Of a DNA stretch of 12,939 nucleotides, positions 1 to 7,450 are shown piece by piece. Origin of the DNA: Mycogone perniciosa (lineage: Eukaryota > Ascomycota > Sordariomycetes > Hypocreales > Hypocreaceae); assembly GCA_025331125.1 (NCBI GenBank), contig JAOALB010000348.1, forward strand, positions 1 through 12,939, in the 5' to 3' direction. The first letter of the stretch is position 1. The number at the start of each line of letters is the position of its first letter. The notes below the pieces were generated by a model. The model made no database searches. It was given only the letters and a program-made list of their open reading frames with translations, and was not told the origin of the DNA. Position numbers and translations under genes: made by a program.

Positions 1-2
1 AA

Positions 3-73
<71 letters not shown>

Positions 74-91
74 ATATATATATATATATAT
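1..91. repeat. AAAT tetranucleotide and TA dinucleotide microsatellite
   Basis: The window opens with uninterrupted AAAT units up to about position 75, which pass directly into a TA dinucleotide run to about 91. The AAAT units are perfect, so the array is probably still changing length by replication slippage. Its true left end lies outside the window. It carries no coding potential. Confidence 0.97.
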
Positions 92-1130
92 TTATAGTAA
101 AGAATTACGATATTATATAAAATTCCTTTACTATATTTTAAATTTAATTCTATAAAAATATACTTTTATAATATAACATTAAAAACCTTTTAAGCTATTT
201 TATATATAGTAAAGTATTTGAATCAAGGGATAAAAAGAAATATTTATATAAAAAGTAACTACTATTTAATATACTAATAATATATTAAAAGCTAAAACGA
301 AGTTAATTAAATATAAAATCCTTTTTAATATTAAAGTTAATACTATAAAAAGGGGCAGTTTATTACAAGATTAAAAGCTTTAAAGCTTTTATAATATTAT
401 ATAAACTAAAATATATATATAAAAGTAACTATAATTTTTAAAGATATAAAACTTTAAAAACTAGTAAACTACTACTATTATATTTAATTATTAGTTTTTA
501 GCTTATTATTTATTTATTAGTACCTATTTGTAACGAACCGTTATCCTGTTACGCCAACAGGCAAAAGAATAGCCTAATAATCGCATTTATAGCAATTATT
601 ATGACGGTACCAACTGTACATAAGGGAAACGTGCTCGGAACGTGACACTATTTCTCCTTTAACTAACTACTCTTTAACCTCCTTTACTTTTCCTTAAAGT
701 CGCAGCCCTTTACCTAGTCTATTTACCTTAACGAGGGTCTCTAACATTATTATAGTATTAACTATAATATAATATTAACGCCCTATTATATAAGCTCTAG
801 TTATATAACTAGGCCTTAATATATTCCAAGTTATAGCTTTCTATAAATCATTAAGGCGTTTATCCTCTTTTTAATATAATAATAATATTTACTATAACGT
901 GCCTTTCTATACTATAATAGTTAGTTTTTTAAGGATAAACTAAGGTTTATAGGTTTATATTAAGAAAGATATTAATGATAACTATTTAATAAAGTAACAT
1001 AATTATTACTTTATAAAATAACTAGTTTTAGTAAATTTTATTATTAATAACTATTCCAAGAATTATATTAAATAAATAATAAAGTAGTTATATATATATA
1101 AACAAAATATCTATTAAACATCTTATATTA
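92..1130. repeat. AT-rich, RIP-like degraded repeat tract (left)
   Basis: This stretch is non-coding and AT-rich, with stop codons dense in all frames. The remaining cytosines are rarely followed by A: hand counts give 1 CpA among 19 C and no TpG in 661-720, and 1 CpA and no TpG in 781-840. Fungal repeat-induced point mutation converts CpA to TpA on both strands and leaves this pattern, so an old transposable element is inferred. Most retained C sits in CpT, CpC or CpG, and G mostly follows A, G or C. No transposon protein motif survives. Composition changes to a less mutated state near 1130. Confidence 0.6.
525..660. other. less mutated islet, possible transposon or LTR remnant
   Basis: Inside the left AT-rich tract this short stretch is visibly richer in G+C and still has CpA, TpG and CpG. 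It contains TGTAACG at 529 and a 6-bp inverted repeat (CCTGTT at 545-550, AACAGG at 556-561) with a 5-nt loop. Fungal Ty3-type LTRs often begin with TG followed by a GTAAC-like run, so an LTR edge is conceivable. No matching second LTR, primer-binding site or polypurine tract was found. The identification is weak. Confidence 0.2.
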
Positions 1131-1600
1131 CACTATCAGGCCCTAAAGCTCTATAGCGTTAATGCTTGATCCACTGTATTATTCTGTCTGCCCTTTACAA
1201 TCTCAGGTCGAAAGTTCCTGCAGTTTTCCCCCTATTAAAACACTATGAGATACAAAACGGTTGGAAGTTATATGTATGTCTAAGTATATGGCAGATGAAC
1301 TTGTGTGAGCCTAGGCTCGGGCCAATACTGGGACTTACATCTTCATAACATGCCAAAATCCTATTTAAAAGAGGTAATGCTGTTGGCACAGACAGATATA
1401 GCATGTGCACCCCCATTACCCAGCTTAAGACTTGAATCATACAACACTCAATATAAGATAATAGCTAGCTATCAATAACACACTGTAAGTGCATTGAATG
1501 ACAGGTTTCCTCTGTACCTACTCTATAATATACTTCCTGGCCCTACTGTTAGTCCAACTGTATGGCATAATATCCCTAATCTCTTCAAACTGTGCGAGAG

Positions 1601-1745
1601 TTATAGCCGAGACACTGCGCTATTATCTTGTCGATTTGGTCACCTGCGAATTTATGCGGCCTCTAGAATGTTAAGTGGATGTTCTTGAGTCACATACCAT
1701 CTACTGTAAGCCAACGGAACTCTCGATCTCCGATTGTAGGGACTG
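1601..1745. repeat. diverged direct repeat, copy A
   Basis: This block matches 1964-2102 in the same orientation. Exact shared words are CTATTATCTT (1620 and 1981), a 14-mer starting ACCTGCGAAT (1642 and 2003), GTGGAT (1675 and 2036) and TCTACTG (1700 and 2055). The first three are collinear without any indel; a 6-nt gap then falls before the last. Over 1620-1680 I count 46 of 61 positions identical. Copy A is the more G+C-rich member. What element it belongs to is unknown. Confidence 0.8.
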
Positions 1746-1963
1746 GTCGATAAAAGGGAGGGTCGCCCTCGCTATGACTATTGCGATAACTGCGTTGTCT
1801 GTTTCTGCATTTATGACGTGGAATTAGAGCTACTCTTATAAGTAATACTATTGAAACAGATGGAAATCGCTACTAGATATAGGCCATGCACCGACCCAAT
1901 TCTCAACTTAGCACTTATATGATTGCACTGGATGGAGCGCTTAGCGCGAACCGTAATGTAACC

Positions 1964-2102
1964 TTATAACAGACCCCTATCTATTATCTTACTGTTTTAG
2001 TTACCTGCGAATTTATATATATTCTAAAAGGTTGAGTGGATATAGCTTATGATGTCTACTGCAAGCGAATAAAACTCTTAATCTCTAATGGTAAGGGAAC
2101 TG
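1964..2102. repeat. diverged direct repeat, copy B (AT-shifted)
   Basis: This is the partner of copy A, offset by 361 nt at the start of the match and 6 nt shorter. In the ungapped 61-nt comparison, 9 of 15 differences are C-to-T or G-to-A going from A to B, 2 are the reverse transitions and 4 are transversions. This asymmetry is what RIP or methyl-cytosine deamination of one copy would give. The copies may be a tandem duplication or two parts of one element. Confidence 0.78.
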
Positions 2103-2399
2103 CTACAATTATTTTTGTTTATTTACATCTGCCCCTATAATGCAATTAACCTCATTTTTATAGTCAACCTTAATGTTAAAGGTAAAGCAATTAAAAGCTA
2201 TAAAGATTGAGCAATCAGAGCAAATGTGACCCTTATATTTGAATTACTGATTCAGCAAATCTTGTCGATGTGACCAATTAACTATGTTTGGGCATATTCT
2301 ACTGAATTTAATACATTTGATCAATTATGAGGCCATGAAGAGTCCACTGAAAATATACAAAATAAAGGCCCATTTAAGTCAGTAAAGAGGCGCGATTAA

Positions 2400-3137
2400 C
2401 TGAAGTCGCGGTGTGGGGCTGCAGTCTCATCGCATAAATTAAGGATTTACGAGAGGCAGTTGAATGGACGCTTGAAGAGCAAGCCGAGAAAAATCGGAGG
2501 ACCCGAAAAAGGTTCATGGTAAGATAGCCGGATAATCCAACCAGCTCAACAAGATCGGCACTCTGACGTAGGCTCTTTGGGATATATTGTCTGCCTTTTC
2601 AGAGCTTTCGATACAACTCGTTACAGCTCTTTACACCGACGCCTGAACCACTCGGCCCAAAGCTTAGCTTTCTGGGGAAAGGACACGAGAAACACGACAT
2701 AGACCAATTGTCGAACAGTTAGTCCATGGAACCCCTTAACACTAGTTTTACGTCTTCCAAGTAGACAGGAAAGAAATTTAGGCGTGGAACGGCCGCGTCT
2801 GGAACTTCAGCGTCAAAAGCGCACTCCAATATAACCGCCAAGAAGCCGACAAACAGTGTTTAACACCATTATTTCTCCTCTCAATATAAACTTCCGGTAG
2901 GAACTCGGTCTTGGTGTTGCATTGTAAGTTCATACCATTGCAAATCATAGCATACGGTTCATCTATGCAACAGACAAGCCCGCGGCTGCCGCAGAAATCA
3001 AGTCTTCCAACTCGCGAGTGGTGTGAGTTTTTCGAAGACGTTTGTCTTTAGTGGCAACGAAAAGAAAAGCTAGCGTCCTAGCATCTGCAACTATGCTCTC
3101 CGGTGCTGACATCCCTCCTCAAGTTCTGGTACGAGTA
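2400..3137. other. near-normal composition stretch without a recognised gene
   Basis: Base composition is ordinary here and both strands contain CpG, CpA and TpG. No ATG-started frame reaches 60 codons. The best candidates are a spliced open frame on the plus strand across an intron-like segment (2519-2571) and an 89-codon open stretch on the minus strand ending in TAA at 2778-2780, whose first ATG leaves only 56 codons. Neither resembles a family I know, and open stretches of this size are expected by chance in DNA of this composition. Confidence 0.5.
2519..2571 (+). other. candidate 53-nt spliceosomal intron
   Basis: The segment has a GTAAGA donor, a CTGAC branch-point match at 2563-2567 and a TAG acceptor just after it. 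Its length and its compact CTGAC-GTAG end are typical of Pezizomycotina introns. Removing it joins a frame open from 2400 (which otherwise meets TAA at 2520-2522) to one open through 2719, giving 89 codons before a TAG at 2720-2722. The joined frame has no ATG, so an upstream exon would be required. An alternative acceptor with a pyrimidine tract lies at 2601-2602. No domain is recognised in the product, so this may be coincidence. Confidence 0.22.
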
Positions 3138-3155
3138 TACGGAGTATACGGAGTA
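3138..3155. repeat. tandem TACGGAGTA pair
   Basis: Two perfect copies of the 9-mer TACGGAGTA lie head to tail at 3138-3146 and 3147-3155. The same word and its complement recur at 3544-3588. I recall this word as frequent in intergenic DNA of Eurotiomycetes. Its function is not known to me. Confidence 0.85.
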
Positions 3156-3543
3156 CATGATGTCAGAAAGGATTCCCTAGGAGCTGGAAACAGGGCCTGA
3201 AATGGCATAGATGCTCAAGCGAAGATACTAAACATGGGCAACGACAAGGTTTGTGAATCCTTCGGGGTTTAATTTTGTAAGACGGACTTACAACCAGATA
3301 CAGTATCTAATAGCAGTTAAGATCATTATCCAGCATAGCTTTCCAGAGCTTAATTATTATATTACATCAAATCTCGGTTCTCTTTTATCTGTTAGTATAG
3401 TTCCAGGGTACATATTATTTTATATCCTTTCATTGAAGCCTAATATATAGAACTGCTATTACTTTGATGCCGTTAAGAAAGTACATTCTTTTAAGTGGAG
3501 TAGGGTAGTGGCAGAAGCCACGGTTAAGGAATAGTTCAGGGGC
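3156..3543. other. non-coding spacer between TACGGAGTA clusters
   Basis: The spacer shifts toward A/T after about 3280. Short open frames exist on both strands: a 65-codon plus frame at 3253-3450, and the tail of a 96-codon minus frame at 3430-3720. They show no recognisable motif, and the minus frame is built largely across the inverted-repeat cluster. I regard them as accidental. Nothing else is apparent. Confidence 0.45.
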
Positions 3544-3592
3544 TACGGAGTACAAAGGAGACTGTACTCCGTATATGAGTACGGAGTACTCC
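3544..3592. repeat. TACGGAGTA/TACTCCGTA inverted repeat cluster
   Basis: An 11-bp perfect stem pairs 3544-3554 with 3563-3573 across an 8-nt loop. An overlapping 9-bp stem pairs 3565-3573 with 3580-3588 across a 6-nt loop. A 10-bp palindrome GGAGTACTCC follows at 3583-3592. The two hairpins share the central TACTCCGTA arm, so they are mutually exclusive. This could be a remnant of a miniature inverted-repeat element, a protein-binding cluster, or slippage between copies of a short palindromic word. Confidence 0.85.
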
Positions 3593-3708
3593 ATACACTC
3601 AGTAAATTTGCTGGCCGCTAAACAGCGCCACTGGCCCATATAAGCCCTAGTATCATCCATATATAAACTTAAGCTCTTTAATTGCACAAAACCTTTCCTA
3701 TCTCCGAT

Positions 3709-3722
3709 ATATGCTAGCATAT
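3709..3722. other. 14-bp perfect palindrome
   Basis: The sequence ATATGCTAGCATAT is its own reverse complement. It lies between the TACGGAGTA cluster and the open frames at 3729-4149. It could be a dimeric protein-binding site or a chance dyad in AT-rich DNA. No partner site was found. Confidence 0.5.
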
Positions 3723-3728
3723 GGAGAG

Positions 3729-4128
3729 TTAGCAGGGTGAAAAGTGGGACTTATATTGGCTATTCTTTTTAGCGGCCGGCGGATTCACTGAGTGCATATG
3801 GATGGTAGATGGTTGCATGAATCCAGAGCCTTTTGAGTCAGGAGGATTACGGGCTGAAGACAATGCAACATTCTCCGCCATCAATCGCAAACACACTGCA
3901 CTAAACTCAGGCTCCTCAAGATTATCATTCATGTCTGTCTCATTTGTCTTCATAAGTTCCGTCTCCTCTCAGATGCCATCCTCGGTACCACCCTTGGTGA
4001 AAAAGACAGTCCTAAAAGTAAACAATTTTGCACCAATACCATTACCTCGTCGGGAACGGGGAACATATAATGAGTGGTGGACAAAACGAGTAGATAGACC
4101 AACTGACCCCCCCTTGTTATCCGACCCC
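3729..4128 (-). pseudogene. minus-strand open frame interrupted by one TGA
   Basis: Reading the minus strand from about 4128 down to the stop at 3729-3731, one frame stays open except for a TGA at 3971-3969. Upstream of that TGA are about 52 codons with no ATG, containing a segment reading GAKLFTFRTVFFTKGGTEDG. Downstream are about 79 codons with ATG at 3953-3951, leaving 74 residues that end in the tail KSHFSPC. The segment before the TGA has a plausible protein composition, but I cannot assign it to a family. It may be a broken exon of an old gene or transposon, with the plus-strand frame as its shadow, or pure chance. Confidence 0.2.
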
Positions 4129-4149
4129 TATAGGGGTCTAAGTAGCTGA
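3802..4149 (+). CDS. unrecognised 115-codon open frame
   Basis: This is the longest ATG-started frame in the window. The predicted product is serine- and proline-rich in its middle, with a hydrophobic stretch at about residues 43-56 (SFMSVSFVFISSVSSQ) and a basic segment near residue 85 (PLPRRERG). I recognise no family, signal peptide or catalytic motif. The start has T at -3, a poor initiation context. The 3' end runs into the CYGACC motif cluster and stops at the edge of the AT-rich block, so a real gene would be truncated there. The opposite strand is also largely open in the same interval, so at least one of the two frames is a shadow. No intron or promoter was seen. Confidence 0.18.
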   Translation: MVDGCMNPEPFESGGLRAEDNATFSAINRKHTALNSGSSRLSFMSVSFVFISSVSSQMPSSVPPLVKKTVLKVNNFAPIPLPRRERGTYNEWWTKRVDRPTDPPLLSDPYRGLSS

Positions 4150-4205
4150 CCTAACCCGGTCGAATAAACTCTAATAGGTTAGCTTCACCTGACCTAACCC
4201 CTATA
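4103..4205. repeat. CYGACC motif cluster with palindrome and direct repeat
   Basis: CYGACC occurs at 4103, 4121, 4146 and 4189. The perfect 16-bp palindrome GACCCCTATAGGGGTC spans 4123-4138. The 12-mer CTGACCTAACCC occurs twice, at 4146-4157 and 4189-4200, and GGTTAG at 4177-4182 is inverted relative to both. The cluster ends where the AT-rich block begins. Short subterminal repeats of this sort are a feature of some DNA transposon ends, so an element terminus is one reading. No matching terminus was seen at the right edge of the block near 12279. Confidence 0.6.
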
Positions 4206-7080
4206 ACTTTATAAAACCTTTTACAAGAATAGCTATATAACTTCTAAATATATTGCATTTTAAAAAACTACTTAAAAGAAAAGTAAAAGGTAAGGATTTT
4301 TCTATAATAACTAATTTAAAAGGTTTTTTATAATTTAAGAATTTATTATGATTTTATTTATATTTAATTATACACTATTTAAAAATGAATTATATTGTTG
4401 CTATATAAAGATAATTTTAGCTATTAAATATATCTTAATATTAATATATATTTATTTAATCTTTTACTTAATATTAAAGTATTTTATTTTCTTATTATTT
4501 CTTTTAATTTATAATTTCACCTTTAAGTCGAATATTATTATTATTTATTTTAATAAAATATATTATTATTTTTAAAATAAATCAAATACCTTGTATATTT
4601 AATAAGTACTATTTAATTTAATAGCAAGCCTTTAATATTATATTAAATAATATAAATTATAAAGTAAAGGGTAAAGATTAAAGTATTAAACTTTAATTAA
4701 TAAATATAGGCTATATAGTAATATAACTAGTTTTGATTTCTATATATATATATTTTAAGAATTCCGTTTTTATTATAATTTAAATTAATTAATAAATTTC
4801 ATTAAAAGTTATCTTAATTAATTGATAGTAAAGTAAAGATTTATGTTAATATAATAATTTAAATTAATTTACAACTATTTTAAATTTATTTTTAATTTCT
4901 TTCTAAATTAATATTAAATTACCGTAAATAGAATATACTTTATAAAGTTTAATTGTTTAATCTTTCAATCTTATTAAATAATATAATATATAATAATAAA
5001 TATATATTATTATTATTTATATTATTTAAAATAATGAAATGTAAATTTGATTATAATTTAAATTATCATATTTAATATAATTAAAAAGCTTTTTTTTATT
5101 TTTTTATTTCCTTTAAGTATAAATAATAATATTCCTTTAATTTAAAATTCATAAAGAGAACTATATTAAAATATATAGATATATTAATATTGATATTTTA
5201 TATGTATTTCCTGGTTTTTAATATTGTATGATATAAAACGTTAATACTATAAAATATAAACGTTATTAAATTTAATTATTTATTTATTAAAGGCTTTATA
5301 ATAAATATTAATTAATAAATAATAAAAAAGGTATATAAAGATAATATTTATATATTAATATAAAGCTTTAATATAAAATAATAATTACTTATATTAAATA
5401 TAATACAGGCAATTTATAGTTTATTTAACTTAAAATTAAAATTATTATAATATTTCTTTTAAAACTATTAACATAAAGTTTAATTGAAATTAATTAAAAG
5501 TTAAATATAAGTTTATTTGAATTCTAAGTTTTATAAACTTAAGAATATCTTTTCTTAGTATTTATTAACTAGATATTTCTTAAAGTAATTAAATTTCTGT
5601 AAAAAGCAAATTATTTACTTTTTCATAATATTATTAATGAAATAATAGAAAGTTATAAGCTTCTTTTTCTATATGAAAGTATATATACTATAAATGCAAT
5701 ATATTGTAAAAAAGTGCGATAAAGCTTTTTTTATATAGTATTGTTTAAGTAAACTTATATTAAATTTAATTTAAAATTAATAAAGAATTAATTTTAAAAT
5801 AAAAGAAAACAAAAAGGTATTCTATTAATATTTATAGGTTTTTAATTACTTTTCAAAATAATATTACTCCTAGAATAAAATATTCTATACTATATTTACT
5901 TAGCTATAAATATTTTAAAATATATAGTAAATAAATTAAATCTTTAACTTGAACTATAAAAGTAAAGGGAGTGTTTTTATTTATATTATTGAAAGTGATA
6001 GGAATAGAGAATAGTATAGGTAATAATAAATTATTCCCTTTTGTATTTAAATTAATAGATAATTAATTTTAATTTTAACTTTTATTTATCTTTTGTTTTA
6101 TTTACTTTTCTTTATTACAGCTGAATTAATAATAAAAATACTTTAATTTATTAGTTAATAAATTAAACTTAAAATCGGAATTAATATTTTAATTTGAATT
6201 TAAAGGTTTAAATAAAGAAAACTATTAATTAATAAAGTTATTATAAAAATCATTATCTTAAATCAAAAATTAACTAAAACCATAAAGTTAAGAGTTAATT
6301 GAATAATATATTAATGCCTTAAAAGTCTTATTGTTCAAAATATTTTAATAATAAAATAATTTATTATAACTTTCAATATAATTTAATAAAGATAAAATAT
6401 CGCTAAATTACCTTAATTTTATTTTGAAATAAAACGAAGGATTTAAATTCAATTTCAAAATAATTTACATAAATTTAATTTTATATTAAGTATTATAATT
6501 ACTATACTTTATATTAAAAAGAAAGTACTTTAAAATAGGGATAAAAAAGTAAAGAAATCTTTTTTCAAAAACCAATAATAATATAAATTATTAGATAAAA
6601 AGTAAAAAAACATTAATAATATAAAAGATATAATATATTTAGTTTATTATATTAATAAGATTTAATTTTACATGTAAGAATAATTACTAATAAAGTATTA
6701 TAAAGTATATATTTATACTTTACTTAAACTAAGTAAAAGTAACTTTAAATAGTTTTTATTAATTAATTTAAAATTAATTATAAGGAAATTATTAATAATA
6801 TTAATAAATAATGTATATCTTTTTTTAAATTGATTTCTAAATTATTATAAATTAATTTATAAAAGTCATTTTAATTGTTTATTTATCTTCCTTTAACTTA
6901 TCTTTACTATTAAAAAGAATTATAGTGATACTACTATATTAAATAATTTTAATTACAAGATTTACTATTTAAGTATCTTATAAATTAATTAATAGATATT
7001 CTTAATACAATTATATTTAGTTTTACTTATCGGTTATGAAAATAAACTTATAATAGTTAAGTAAATATAATAGGGTAAAA

Positions 7081-7190
7081 GTATATTAACACTTTAATTT
7101 AAAGAAAAAAGGGGAAAAGAATAGGCTTCGCTTTATATATTATATTAATAGTATATTAAAGGCAAAGGCTAAGGGATATATAAATAATAT
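7081..7190. other. purine-rich, G-containing segment
   Basis: Within the AT-rich block this segment carries most of its non-A/T bases as G on the plus strand, including AAAGGGGAAAAG-like runs near 7110 and GGCAAAGGCTAAGGG near 7160-7175. It is followed immediately by a segment of opposite skew. No gene or site is recognised. Confidence 0.5.
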
Positions 7191-7254
7191 ACTTTTCATT
7201 AAATATATACCCTTTAAAGTTATTAAAATCTTTTTTATAAATTCTCTCTATTAT

Positions 7255-7450
7255 AATTATCCCCCCTTTCTATAATACCTATTTTAACTATATACCAAAT
7301 TAACCTTATCCTATTATAATAAACTACCTTACTTTTTATATTTATATAACTTTTCACTTTTTTATATTTATCCCTTTTTATTATTAATATCTATTTCCCT
7401 TTTAACATGAATTTTTAAATATATTTTTACTATCATACTTTTATCTTTTA
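7255..7450. other. pyrimidine-rich, almost G-free segment
   Basis: Lines 7261-7320 and 7321-7380 contain no G on the plus strand while C is frequent, starting with a run of C at about 7260-7266. Excess C over G continues more weakly to about 7900. Such skew is likely inherited from the orientation of the ancestral element, or reflects strand-biased mutation. It is not a recognisable functional site. Confidence 0.6.

Larger units (their letters stand above)
1131..2400. other. intermediate-composition non-coding stretch
   Basis: From about 1131 CpA and TpG reappear and G+C rises, although AT-rich patches persist, for example around 1440-1480 and 2100-2200. I see no credible gene. Open frames of about 60 codons here start with TTG rather than ATG, show no recognisable domain and overlap a repeat. 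The only structure I can support is the direct repeat at 1601-1745 and 1964-2102, listed separately. The rest looks like lightly mutated intergenic or old repeat DNA. Confidence 0.55.

Noticed and set aside
1166..1688. 60-65 codon frames on both strands (1166-1348, 1243-1440, 1494-1688)
   Set aside because: Two start with TTG rather than ATG, all are short, none shows a motif, and one overlaps the degenerate direct repeat. They fit chance expectation.
2778..3045. 89-codon open stretch on the minus strand, 56 codons from its first ATG
   Set aside because: The protein composition is plausible, but a stretch this long is expected a few times by chance in 2 kb searched in six frames. No motif, intron or promoter supports it.
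3430..3720. 96-codon minus-strand ATG frame
   Set aside because: It reads through the TACGGAGTA hairpin cluster, shows no family signature, and lies between palindromic repeats. It is more likely accidental.
4146..4200. CCTAACCC words resembling a TTAGGG-type telomere repeat
   Set aside because: Only two copies, each within a longer 12-mer that does not fit the telomeric unit and separated by unrelated sequence. They belong to the CYGACC cluster.
4348..4575. 75-codon ATG frame in the AT-rich block, rich in I, L, F and Y
   Set aside because: Low-complexity product of A/T-only codons. There is no motif or normal codon use, and the surroundings are stop-dense in every frame. It resembles a membrane protein only because AT-rich codons encode hydrophobic residues.
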